From Polymorphospora lycopeni (lineage in GTDB: Bacteria > Actinomycetota > Actinomycetes > Mycobacteriales > Micromonosporaceae): a DNA stretch of 64,000 nt. Below the pieces are notes generated by a model that was given only the letters and a program-made list of their open reading frames with translations, searched no databases and was not told the origin of the DNA. Below are positions 36,126-44,121 of the stretch, piece by piece. Position numbers and translations under genes: made by a program. The DNA lies in the NCBI RefSeq assembly GCF_042237075.1, contig NZ_JBCGDC010000026.1, positions 1 through 64,000 on the forward strand, given 5' to 3'. Each line of letters starts with the position of its first letter. Position 1 is the stretch's first letter.

Positions 36126-37328
36126 ATGGAACATCAGGTCGGACAACTGTCGGCTCCTTCCCCCAGCGGGTCCTCGGAGTTCGCGGCGCTGGCCGACGCG
36201 CTGACCGAGGCCCGGTTGCGCCGCAAGCGCGGTGCCAAGTGGGGCGAGACCGCGCCCGGCGTCCTGCCCGCATGGGTGGCCGACCCGGATCTCCCGATCG
36301 CTCCGCCGGTTGCGGCGGCCGTACGGGCGGCGCTCGACAGCAACGACCTCGGGCATCCGTACGAGGACGCCGCTCCCGCCCGCGCCTGGGCGCGCTGGTC
36401 CGCCCGCCGGTACGGCTGGGAGCCGGACGTCAGCTACGCCAGCGCGCACGGCAACGTGGTGGCGGCGATGGCCGCCTGCATCGACCTGCTCACCGCCGCA
36501 GGTGAACCGGTGATCGTGCCGGTGCCCACGTACCCGCCGTTCCTGCTCGCCGTAAGGGACCTCGGCCGTAGGCCACTGCCGGTGCCGTTGACCGTCGACG
36601 GATCTGGCCGGGACGCGTTCGACCTGGGCGCCGTCGCGGCCGCGCTGCGCGACGGCGCGCGCCTGCTGCTGCTCTGTTCGCCGCACAACCCGACCGGTCG
36701 GTGCTGGTCGGCGGACGAACTGCGGGAGTTGACGGAGCTGGTGGCCGCGCATGACGGGTGGGTGATCAGCGACGAGGTCTTCGCCGACGTGACGCTGCCC
36801 GGCGTGCGGCACGTGCCGACGGCGTCGCTCGGCGACGCGGTCGCGGCCAGAACCGTTACGCTGACCTCGACCAGCAAGGCGTTCGGCACCGCCGGCCTGC
36901 GCCACGCGCTGGCCGTGGCGCCAAATGCCGACCTGCACGCGGCCATCTCCCATCGCCGCTACACCCGTGGGGCGACAGCCAGCCTGCTCGGCGCGGTGGC
37001 CGCCGAGGCCGCCTGGCGGCAGGGCGACCGGTGGATGGACGACGTAGTGCGGTACCTCGCCGCCCGCCGCACCGATCTGCTCGACGCGTTGCCGCGGCTG
37101 CCAGGCGTCCGGTGCCGGCCACCGGAGGCCACCTATCTGGCCTGGTGGGACCTGCGGCGGACCCGCTTCGCCGCCGCGCCCGCCGCCGAGTTGCTGGCCC
37201 GGGCCCGGGTCCAACTCTCCGACGGCGAACCCTTCGCCGCCGAAGGCTTCGCGCGGTTCAACTTCGCCCTGCCGCGCCCGCTGCTGGCGCAGGCGTTGGA
37301 CCGGCTCGCGGATGCCTTCGGCGGGTGA
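36126..37328 (+). CDS. PLP-dependent aminotransferase, MalY/PatB (cystathionine beta-lyase-like) type
   Basis: 400 residues from ATG 36126 with GGGGAG upstream. Fold type I aminotransferase features: the MalY-like start RRKRGAKWGETAPGVLPAWV ADPDLP, the substrate loop PVPTYPPFLL, the PLP-stacking LLLLCSPHNPTGRCW, the PLP pyridine aspartate in GWVISDEVFADV, and the Schiff-base lysine in TLTSTSKAFGTAGLRHA. MalY/PatB enzymes cleave C-S bonds of cystathionine-like substrates or transaminate; the actual substrate here is not evident. Convergent with the P450 gene across a duplicated join. Confidence 0.9.
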   Translation: MEHQVGQLSAPSPSGSSEFAALADALTEARLRRKRGAKWGETAPGVLPAWVADPDLPIAPPVAAAVRAALDSNDLGHPYEDAAPARAWARWSARRYGWEPDVSYASAHGNVVAAMAACIDLLTAAGEPVIVPVPTYPPFLLAVRDLGRRPLPVPLTVDGSGRDAFDLGAVAAALRDGARLLLLCSPHNPTGRCWSADELRELTELVAAHDGWVISDEVFADVTLPGVRHVPTASLGDAVAARTVTLTSTSKAFGTAGLRHALAVAPNADLHAAISHRRYTRGATASLLGAVAAEAAWRQGDRWMDDVVRYLAARRTDLLDALPRLPGVRCRPPEATYLAWWDLRRTRFAAAPAAELLARARVQLSDGEPFAAEGFARFNFALPRPLLAQALDRLADAFGG

Positions 37329-37498
37329 GTCCGCGCGCGGTTCAGTCATCGGTTCCGAGACGTACCGGTAGCGTAGCGAGCCCGCGAAGCGTCGGGGTGG
37401 GGGGGCCCCCCCGGGGGGGCGCGCGGNTGAGTCCGCGCGCGGTTCAGTCATCGGTTCCGAGACGTACCGGTAGCGTAGCGAGCCCGCGAAGCGTCGGG
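37326..37498. repeat. 71-bp direct repeat around an N: contig-join artefact
   Basis: Positions 37326-37396 are repeated exactly at 37428-37498. Between them is low-complexity G/C (a G run, then a C run, then a G run) and one N at 37427. This looks like two contig ends that overlap by 71 bp but were joined without merging. The repeat contains the end of the P450 gene, so the true distance to the aminotransferase gene is about 100 bp shorter. Confidence 0.85.
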
Positions 37499-38661
37499 TT
37501 CGGCTCGCGCACCGGTGGTGCCGCGAGCCGAACCGCCGGGTGGGTCGCGAGTTCGGACAGCAGCACGTCCGCCTCCGCGAAGGCGAGTGCCGCGCCCAGG
37601 CAGGCGTGCACGCCGCGACCGAATCCGAAATGGGGATTCGGTGTACGGGAGAGCACGAGTTCGTCGGGTTCGGCGAAAACTGCCGGATCACGGTGCGCCG
37701 CCCCGAACAGCACTACCACCCGATCGCCGCGCCGGACCTGACGTCCACCTATCCGGGCGTCTGTGGTGACAATTCGCTCCTGCGCCTGGAAAGGAGTGTC
37801 GTGGCGAAGAAGCTCATGCAGCGCGGTGGTCCGCTCGCGTGCCGGCATCCCGGCGAATTCCCGCACTCTTCCCGGCTGCTGAAGCAGGCCGTGCACGGAA
37901 TTTCCGAGAAAGCGCTGCCCGGTGTTGAGTCCGGCCAGCAGGACCGCGCGCAGCGAATTGGTCAACAGGTCGGTCCCGACGGCATGGTGCGCGTTCCCGC
38001 GATACAGGAAGCCGAGGATGCCCGTTGTCGGCCCACGTTCGTACTCCGTACGGATCAGGTCGGCGAGCAGTGCCCGCGCTTCGAGCCCCGGCCGTTCCCG
38101 TTCCGGCGCAACGCCGGCGATCATGCTTCGCACCACCGCTGTCGAGGCCGTACGGAACTCGTCGCCACGGGCCAGGTCGCCGCCGAACACTCCACTCATG
38201 GCGAAGGTGGCGAGCGGTACCGCAAGCTCGGCGACGAGGTCGAACTCCTCGCGGCGGGCGAGTTCCGCGAGCTTGCCCCGGACGAACGGCACCAGTTCCC
38301 GCCGGATCGCCGGTGTTCGTTGGGCCCGGAACGCCTCGGCGAGCAGACGGCGGACGGGGAGTTGGTCCGGCGGGTCGAGGGTCTGGACCGTGATCGTCTG
38401 GGGCTCCATCGGCACCCCGGCCCGGCGGTAGTCGGCGGCGAAGGTGGTGGAGTCCTCGACGACCCGCCGGCAGTCGCGGTAGGTGGTGAGGATCCAGGCC
38501 GAGAGCCCGGCGTGCCAGTGCACCGGGTCCACCGAACGCATTTCTCGGTAGGTCCGATAGGGATTGTCGATGAATTCGGGCGACAGCGGATCGAAGAGTT
38601 CGCCGCCCGCGACATCCGGGGCGCCGGCCGCATCCTGCACCCCTTCGCCAATGATGTTCAT
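37444..38661 (-). CDS. Cytochrome P450, putative RiPP-crosslinking enzyme
   Basis: 405 residues from ATG 38661 (GGAGG 6 bp upstream; the frame is open further upstream but without P450-like sequence). Haem-binding signature FGFGRGVHACLGAAL with axial Cys354; ExxR as ELLR (E283-R286); N-terminal NPYRTYREMRSVDPVHWHAG. The I-helix reads AGLNTGQRF where most P450s have an acid-alcohol pair (AGxxT with D/E before T); here Asn precedes Thr. No ferredoxin gene is adjacent. The divergent 18-bp frame MRHYY at 39015 makes it a candidate peptide-crosslinking P450 like BytO of biarylitide loci. Monooxygenation of a small molecule is the alternative. Confidence 0.92.
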   Translation of the reverse strand: MNIIGEGVQDAAGAPDVAGGELFDPLSPEFIDNPYRTYREMRSVDPVHWHAGLSAWILTTYRDCRRVVEDSTTFAADYRRAGVPMEPQTITVQTLDPPDQLPVRRLLAEAFRAQRTPAIRRELVPFVRGKLAELARREEFDLVAELAVPLATFAMSGVFGGDLARGDEFRTASTAVVRSMIAGVAPERERPGLEARALLADLIRTEYERGPTTGILGFLYRGNAHHAVGTDLLTNSLRAVLLAGLNTGQRFLGNSVHGLLQQPGRVREFAGMPARERTTALHELLRHDTPFQAQERIVTTDARIGGRQVRRGDRVVVLFGAAHRDPAVFAEPDELVLSRTPNPHFGFGRGVHACLGAALAFAEADVLLSELATHPAVRLAAPPVREPNPTLRGLATLPVRLGTDD

Positions 38662-38792
38662 CTCCTGCCTCCGCAAATCCGTCCGTCCCCGTGCGTGGCA
38701 CCCGTGGATCCCGGGCGTGCCGCCACATCGGCAGATTCGAGCGTCGGTGGGTCGCGATAGTACGCGGACATCCCCGATGGCGATAACCGCAT
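38658..38792 (-). CDS. Possible 44-aa frame overlapping the P450 start
   Basis: A frame from ATG 38792 begins MRLSPSGMSAYYRDPP and ends so that its TGA overlaps the P450 start codon (ATGA). The tight overlap would allow coupling and it contains an AYY motif, so it is a rival candidate for a P450 substrate. However the sequence lies within the open extension of the P450 frame, has only AAGG directly before the ATG, and shows no leader-like composition. Weakly supported. Confidence 0.2.
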   Translation of the reverse strand: MRLSPSGMSAYYRDPPTLESADVAARPGSTGATHGDGRICGGRR

Positions 38793-39010
38793 CCTTCACC
38801 CCGCCATCGATGATGGCAAATGTAAACAGCTCGTCGTTCATAACATGAAAAATCTACGACGACCGGCATTGACACCCATCGCTCGCGAGGGTAACCCTGG
38901 CGGCAACTCCTCGGGACGCTCAGTGCAACGCGCCGACGGAGCGAAGGGTTATCCGGGGCGTCAGGGGACGCCCCTTCCGCCCCGCTTGTCCATCGACAGA
39001 GAGGGGTCCT
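38670..39010. other. Divergent intergenic region between the P450 gene and the 18-bp frame
   Basis: About 350 bp, more A/T-rich than its surroundings around 38800-38870 (CATAACATGAAAAATC), which suits divergent promoters. I could not fix convincing -35/-10 pairs. It holds the weak 44-aa frame noted separately. Confidence 0.5.
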
Positions 39011-39014
39011 CGCC

Positions 39015-39032
39015 ATGCGTCACTACTACTGA
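39015..39032 (+). CDS. Candidate 5-residue RiPP precursor peptide MRHYY (biarylitide-like)
   Basis: ATG CGT CAC TAC TAC TGA encodes MRHYY. A purine-rich AGAGAGGGG lies about 9 bp upstream as a possible ribosome site, and a perfect 13-bp hairpin begins 8 bp after the stop. Known biarylitide precursors (BytA, MRYYH) are also 18-bp genes with an MR leader and an aromatic/His tripeptide that a dedicated P450 crosslinks. Here the core would be His-Tyr-Tyr, the order reversed. The divergent P450 (38661) and downstream hydroxylase-like gene (39221) fit a small cluster. An 18-bp frame can occur by chance, so the claim rests on the combination. Confidence 0.5.
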   Translation: MRHYY

Positions 39033-39040
39033 TCGAAACA

Positions 39041-39083
39041 GGCGTGCCGCCGCGGGTGCGAGATGGCCATGCGGCGGCACGCC
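39041..39083 (+). terminator. Hairpin immediately after the MRHYY frame
   Basis: Arms GGCGTGCCGCCGC (39041-39053) and GCGGCGGCACGCC (39071-39083), perfect 13 bp, 17-nt loop. It sits between the tiny frame and the hydroxylase gene, where a partial terminator or RNA-stabilising stem would give more precursor mRNA than enzyme mRNA, a common RiPP arrangement. Confidence 0.65.
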
Positions 39084-39220
39084 GCCCGGTCACCACCATC
39101 TGCGTGCCCGTCGACCACCACCGGACCGTCGTGCGCCCAATCGATCACCGCCGCCGGACCGACCCATGTCGGGACCGCAGCGCCCCGTCGCGTCTTCCGG
39201 CCCGAGACCGAGGATGCCCA

Positions 39221-40207
39221 ATGACCGCACTCCCGCCACCTCCGCCGGCACTGCGCGGCGACGCAGCCGCCGTACGCCTCACGACCGACATCGACCCCGC
39301 ACCGTTGCGAGACGACCTGCTCGCCATGGCCCAGGGGCCGTGGGACCACCAACGCCCCTATTCGGCCGGGCGGGTCGGAGATCCGATCGCCGCCGGCTGG
39401 ACCTGCTTCCCGCTGCACAGCCCCGGTGGCCGGGCGGACCGGACCGACCCGGGCGGACCCGGGACGGTGCGATTCGCCCCGACCCCGGCGCTGGCCCGGA
39501 TGCCGGCGTTCGCGCGACTGCTCGACCGCATCCCCGGGGAACTGCGCGCCGTCCGCCTGCTCGCGCTCGACCCGGGTGCCAGCCTCGACGAGCACACGGA
39601 CGAGTTCATCGGCTTCGGCTACGGACAGCTTCGACTGCACGTCCCGATCGTGACCAACCCGGACGCGCTGCTGTTCATCGAGGACCGCAGCTACCACTGG
39701 CGCCCGGGCGAACTCTGGTACGCCAACTTCGCCCTGCCGCACTACCTGCGCAACGGCGGGTCCAGCCGCAGGATCCACCTGGTGGTGGACTGCATGGTCA
39801 ACGACGCGATGGTCGGACTCTTCCCCGACCGGTTCCGCGGGAATCTCGAATCGATCTCGTACGTGAGCAACCGGCCGCGCCAGCCCGTGGATCCGGCGCT
39901 GGAGGTCCGGCCGTTCCTGCTGCCGGCCGTGCTCGGCAAAGACCTGCTCGCCCACGTCACCGACGCGCCGGTCGGCGATACCGACGGGGTGCGTACCGAG
40001 GTGACCGCCGGTCCGGACGGCCCGCTGCTGCGCACGGCGGAGGGCGTCGAGTGCCTCCTGGTCCGGGTCGGCCCCGACGAGTACCGGTTCGAGGGCTGGA
40101 CCGAGGAGCGGACGCTGGACTTCGGGACTCTGCCGGACCGGGTGGCGCTGCACGACCGCAGGAACTGGCGGCACCGGGTCTGGGACTGCCCGGTACTGCC
40201 CGCATAG
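39221..40207 (+). CDS. Aspartyl/asparaginyl beta-hydroxylase-like Fe(II)/2-oxoglutarate dioxygenase
   Basis: 328 residues from ATG 39221. The jelly-roll iron site is visible: SLDEHTDEFIGFGYGQLRLH gives HxD, and after IEDRSYHWRPGELWYANFAL comes the second histidine in SSRRIHLVVDCMVND, with the Arg pair expected to hold 2-oxoglutarate. This is the Asp/Asn (proline/aspartate) hydroxylase family, whose members hydroxylate amino-acid side chains in proteins or peptide natural products. The C-terminal 100 residues are extra and unassigned. It lies 190 bp after the MRHYY frame and could hydroxylate that peptide; this is inference. Confidence 0.82.
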   Translation: MTALPPPPPALRGDAAAVRLTTDIDPAPLRDDLLAMAQGPWDHQRPYSAGRVGDPIAAGWTCFPLHSPGGRADRTDPGGPGTVRFAPTPALARMPAFARLLDRIPGELRAVRLLALDPGASLDEHTDEFIGFGYGQLRLHVPIVTNPDALLFIEDRSYHWRPGELWYANFALPHYLRNGGSSRRIHLVVDCMVNDAMVGLFPDRFRGNLESISYVSNRPRQPVDPALEVRPFLLPAVLGKDLLAHVTDAPVGDTDGVRTEVTAGPDGPLLRTAEGVECLLVRVGPDEYRFEGWTEERTLDFGTLPDRVALHDRRNWRHRVWDCPVLPA

Positions 40208-40346
40208 CCGGAGCGGCGGGCGTCGCGGTGCCCGGGATGTGGCCGGTCCACCCCACGCGCGGTCGCGGGTGATCGGCGACACCCCGGGCACCCGCGCGGC
40301 CCCACCGGGTCCATGAACGCATTCGCCATCGAAGACGACGGACAGT

Positions 40347-40368
40347 ACCCGCCCGGCACCGGGCGGGT
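40347..40368 (+). terminator. Hairpin downstream of the hydroxylase gene
   Basis: ACCCGCCCGG (40347-40356), CA loop, CCGGGCGGGT (40359-40368), followed by TTA. It is about 140 bp after the stop at 40207. No gene is seen from 40208 to 40554. Confidence 0.6.
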
Positions 40369-40554
40369 TATGGCCGCCTATGCGGGTTACCGGTCGATTC
40401 GCGGAAGAGTACGGCACTGATCTCAAGCCGGCGTCGTTGTGTCGCACCTGTCGGTCGGCGTCCGAGCGGTGTTCGCGTCCCTGCCATGCGCTGGCGCTTG
40501 GCTGCCGACGTCCCCGACGTTTCGACCCGCGACCGTCCCAGGAGGACATTGGCG

Positions 40555-41456
40555 ATGCGATCCGTCCATCGTGGTCTCGCCTGTGCCGTGGCCCTGGCCG
40601 CCACGGCCGTCGGCGCCCTTCCCGGCGCGCCGGCCCACGCCGCCGAATCCGTCCAGTACCTGCAGACCGGTTCGACGCTCACCAACCTCTGGGGCAGCGC
40701 CCCGGCGGAGTTCTGGTACAGCTCGCACTACCAGGGCGTCCTGCAGACGCTGGACCACGTGCTGGTCACCGACGGGCTGGACGACACGGTGGTCGACTTC
40801 CGGTACGCGCCGATCAACACCGACTACGCCGACCGGTTCGGCACCGACGGGCACAAGGCCGCCGACCACAACCCGGCCGTGCTCACGCTCGAGGTCGAGC
40901 CGCCGGCCGACACCACCCCGCCGACGGCGGCGGCGACGACGCTGTCGCCGGACGAACCGAACGGGGACGACAACCGGAGCTACCACACCCCGGTGACGGT
41001 CACCCTGACCGGCGCCGACGAGGGCGGCTCCGGCGTCCGGGTGCTCCAGTACGCCATCGACGGGGAGGCCTGGACCCGGTACAAGGCGCCGCTGACCATC
41101 AGCGCCCCGGGCCGGCACGTGGTGAAATTCCGGGCGATCGACCTGGCCGGCAACCGGTCCGAGATCGGCAACGTCATCGTCACCATCACGCCCGACGCCT
41201 GCCCCGACTCGGACAAGCGGTGGAAGATCTGGCTCGGCAACGTCAACAGCGGGGTCGCCAACGGTGATCTCGGCAACGGCTGCGCGTACACCGACATCCT
41301 CTACCCGAGGGACCGGACGTGGGCGGCAACCAGGAGTACGTCGAGTTCGTCACGGCCAAGGCGAACGGCCTGCGGGTCGACGGCCGCCTGACGGCCGCCG
41401 ACGTCGAGGCGCTGGTCGCCGCCGCCGCACGCTCGACAGTGGGCGGCCGCTCCTGA
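40555..41456 (+). pseudogene. Remnant of a secreted endonuclease/exonuclease/phosphatase-family nuclease
   Basis: ATG 40555 (AGGAGGA upstream) opens a signal peptide (GLACAVALAATAVGALPGAP AHA). After about 20 residues the sequence jumps to what is normally the very end of an ExeM-like EEP nuclease domain (FWYSSHYQGVLQTLDHVLVT, then TDYADRFGTDGHKAADHNPA), followed by an OmpL47-like beta domain (TLTGADEGGSGVRVLQYAID, FRAIDLAGNRSEIGNV). Some 400 residues of catalytic domain are missing. A further frameshift near 41310-41320 separates the C-terminal NQEYVEFVTAKANGLRVDGR from the rest. Inactive as a nuclease. Confidence 0.75.
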
Positions 41457-41492
41457 CCATGTGATGCGCCCGCGGTGCGGGTCCGTCTCGCG

Positions 41493-41533
41493 GTGGCCGG
41501 TGTCCGGGGTACTCGTACCCGGACACCGGCCAC
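41493..41533 (+). terminator. Strong hairpin after the nuclease remnant
   Basis: Perfect 16-bp arms GTGGCCGGTGTCCGGG (41493-41508) and CCCGGACACCGGCCAC (41518-41533), 9-nt loop. It lies between the remnant and the next secreted-protein gene. Confidence 0.75.
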
Positions 41534-41642
41534 TGTCGCTTGCAACCGGTGGACCGGGACTGACCCGGGCCGGTCGGACACTCTCCGCCCGTCCACCTGC
41601 TGCCGCACGCTGAAGGCCCGTTTCTACAGGAAGGAGCTGTCG

Positions 41643-42704
41643 ATGTTGAAGAGTTTCCCGCGACCGCGGCGGCTGGCCGGGGCCGGGCTGGTGGCGAGCG
41701 GATTGGCGCTGCTGCTCACGGTTTCGGGAGCGACCGCGGCAGGCTCCGACGTCGGGTTGCACGCCACCTCCGAGGTGTTCATCCAGGACACCCTCAGCGA
41801 CAACGGTGCCGAACCCTCCACCGTCTCCCCGTTCTGGCAGAGCCCGGCGATCAAGGTCTGCGCCTGGACGCCCACGGTGCCACCCGTGGAGTGCCCGACC
41901 AGCCAGGACCAACTGCTGATCGGTGGCAGCTACCACGTGTGGATCACACTGTCCAACTCCGGAACCACCGATGCCGTCGGCACCCTCGAACTGCGGCGCA
42001 CCAAGCCGGGCGGCGGCACCAACTGGAACACCGACTGGATCAACATTGCCACCAAGCTGGACGTGGCGGTACCGGCCGGTGGCGTCACCCGCGTCCCGAT
42101 CCAGTTCGACAACGTGCCGGGTCCCGGCCACTTCTGCCTCGCGGCGCTCTGGGACGCCGACGGAGACGAACTGAAACCGTTCCCGGCCGACCATGACAGG
42201 GTCGTGACGAACGACAACAACGTCGCCCAGCGCAACGTGAACTCGATCGCGATCGGCAAGTCCCAGTCGGCGGACCGGTCGTTCTCCATGGCCAGCAACC
42301 AGTTCGTACGCACCCACACCAGCCTGATCTTCAACCCGGTCGGCACACCGTTCCATCTCGTCGGCGGGCAGATCGTCGTCGACCTCGGTCCGGTCCTGTT
42401 CCAGCGCTGGCAGCAGGCGGGCCGCCGGGGCACCGGGATCCAACAGGTCGGGGCCACCCAGCTCCAGCTGGTGTCGACGACCGCGAGGATTGAGGAACTG
42501 CCACTCGACCCCGTCGAACGGGTCACGGTCAACCTCCGCTTCACGGCCGGAAGCAGCACACCGGCCGGCATCTACGGGGTCGAGATCGCCCAGGGCAAGA
42601 CGTCCGTCGCGATCCCGTGCAGCCCCACCGGCGCCCCCTGCCCGCCGCCTCCGAACCGGCTGCCGATCGGCGGCGTCCGCTACACCATCACCGTCGTGGA
42701 CTGA
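41643..42704 (+). CDS. Secreted protein of unknown function
   Basis: 353 residues from ATG 41643 with AAGGAG upstream. Signal peptide RRLAGAGLVASGLALLLTVS with cleavage near GATAA. The mature part looks all-beta: WITLSNSGTTDAVGTLELRR resembles a CARDB/IgG-like strand pattern, FCLAALWDADGDELKPFPAD HD is a distinctive patch, and the end reads GIYGVEIAQGKTSVAIP. Similar segments occur in exported proteins with extracellular Ig-like domains, but no enzyme motif is visible. It may be an adhesin-like or surface protein. The exported protease follows on the same strand. Confidence 0.75.
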   Translation: MLKSFPRPRRLAGAGLVASGLALLLTVSGATAAGSDVGLHATSEVFIQDTLSDNGAEPSTVSPFWQSPAIKVCAWTPTVPPVECPTSQDQLLIGGSYHVWITLSNSGTTDAVGTLELRRTKPGGGTNWNTDWINIATKLDVAVPAGGVTRVPIQFDNVPGPGHFCLAALWDADGDELKPFPADHDRVVTNDNNVAQRNVNSIAIGKSQSADRSFSMASNQFVRTHTSLIFNPVGTPFHLVGGQIVVDLGPVLFQRWQQAGRRGTGIQQVGATQLQLVSTTARIEELPLDPVERVTVNLRFTAGSSTPAGIYGVEIAQGKTSVAIPCSPTGAPCPPPPNRLPIGGVRYTITVVD

Positions 42705-42800
42705 CGGCTCCGTGGCGGGGCGCCGCATCGGGTGAACGCGGCGCCCCGCCCGGGCATCGACAGCCGATCAAGCTGGAACGTGAAAGGCAGGAAAGACCGA

Positions 42801-44078
42801 ATGAGACTCAAGCCCGCACGGTTCATGTCCGCCGCCGTGGCCCTCCTGCTGGTGGCGACACCCGCGGTGGCCCACGCCAAGCCGCAGCCGTCGGTCACGA
42901 CGCAGACGACCACCCAGGCCGCCCCGGCCGGCTTCGCATCCTGGGCCGAGGTGTACCAACTACAGACCCGGCTCAACGCGGCCGCCGAGCGGATTTTGCG
43001 CGCCGGCGACGCCGGCAATCCGAGCATCGTCGCCGACCCGCTCCGCCGCGAACTGCTGGTGCACTGGAAGGGCGCCGTCCCACCCGCCGTCCTGGCGGAG
43101 GCGGCCACCGCCGGGGTGCCGGTACGGTTCCGGCCCGCCCGGCACACCCTTCGGGAACTGACCGCCGAGGCTCGACGGATCGTCGGCGACGAGCGGGTCG
43201 CGGAGGCCGCGCCCGATGCCGACGGCGGCGGCCTGACCGTGACCGTCACGGGGACCACGCTGGAAGCGGGCCAGCGGGATCTCCTGAGCACCGCCAGGGT
43301 TCCGGTGACCGTCCGGACCGGCGCCCGTCCCCAGGCGACCGGCCGGCAGGGCGACAGCCCGCTGTTCTGGGGCGGAGCGGCGTACACGATCGGCAGCCAA
43401 CGGTGCAGCACCGGGTTCACCGTCAAGCGGGCTGGGCAGCCCCTGCCGTCCCGCCTGATGCTCAGCGCGGGCCACTGCACCCGGCCCAGCGGCGGAACCG
43501 TCGTCGTCCCCGGCCTACCGAACCCGGCGGGCAGCGTCGAGGCCGGAAGTACGCACGACTGCCGGGACACGACGCTGCTCCACCTGCCAGGGGGCGCGGC
43601 CGGCGTCGTCTACACCGGCGCGTGGAACTCGACCGCCGGCGCGATCGTCGGCCTAGACACCGGCGTCACCGCCGGATCCGACTTCGTCGGCGAGCGCGTC
43701 ACCACCAGTGGAGCCGAGACCGGCATGCACGAGAATCTGTCGGTGGAGGCGGTCAACGTCTTCGCCCGGGTCAACGGCGCCCGCTGCGCGGACGCCGTCG
43801 GCCCGCTGATCCGGGCCCGGGCCAACGCCGGCTGCGCGGCGGGCCCCGGCGACAGCGGCGGTCCCGTGTTCGCCGGGCCGTCCTTCCAGGGGCGCGGCAT
43901 CATCGTGGGCGGCGGCTCGACGGACAGTGCCGTGGACCGGGCGACGTGCCCGTCGGCCGCCCCTTCGGGCTCCCCGGTGTTGGGTTTCAGAACCGTCCTG
44001 TACGCGCCACTCCTGCGCCCGGCCGGCGACCCGATGATCGGCGCACTCCAGCACTACGACGTGACCCTCGTGCCGTGA
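42801..44078 (+). CDS. Secreted chymotrypsin-like serine protease, paralogue of the 4582 gene
   Basis: 425 residues from ATG 42801 (GGCAGGAAAG upstream). Signal peptide FMSAAVALLLVATPAVAHA. Pro-region with FASWAEVYQLQTRLNAAAER, catalytic domain with CSTGFTV, LMLSAGHCTRPSGG (His), HDCRDTTLLHLPG (candidate Asp) and GPGDSGGPVFAG (Ser). It has the same architecture as the product of 4582-5835, including pro-region strand spacing, and the two are diverged duplicates. Extracellular endopeptidase; specificity not readable. Confidence 0.87.
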   Translation: MRLKPARFMSAAVALLLVATPAVAHAKPQPSVTTQTTTQAAPAGFASWAEVYQLQTRLNAAAERILRAGDAGNPSIVADPLRRELLVHWKGAVPPAVLAEAATAGVPVRFRPARHTLRELTAEARRIVGDERVAEAAPDADGGGLTVTVTGTTLEAGQRDLLSTARVPVTVRTGARPQATGRQGDSPLFWGGAAYTIGSQRCSTGFTVKRAGQPLPSRLMLSAGHCTRPSGGTVVVPGLPNPAGSVEAGSTHDCRDTTLLHLPGGAAGVVYTGAWNSTAGAIVGLDTGVTAGSDFVGERVTTSGAETGMHENLSVEAVNVFARVNGARCADAVGPLIRARANAGCAAGPGDSGGPVFAGPSFQGRGIIVGGGSTDSAVDRATCPSAAPSGSPVLGFRTVLYAPLLRPAGDPMIGALQHYDVTLVP

Positions 44079-44089
44079 GCCCGGCCGGC

Positions 44090-44121
44090 TGCGGGGTGGT
44101 CGTCACCGGCCGCCCCGCAGC
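44090..44121. terminator. Hairpin between convergent genes
   Basis: CTGCGGGG (44090-44097) and CCCCGCAG (44114-44121) with a 16-nt loop, overlapping the end of the minus-strand regulator gene. Likely a shared terminator. Confidence 0.55.

Noticed and set aside
37397..37427. G-run/C-run/G-run as a structural DNA element
   Set aside because: It sits between identical contig ends and an N, so it is best read as assembly filler.
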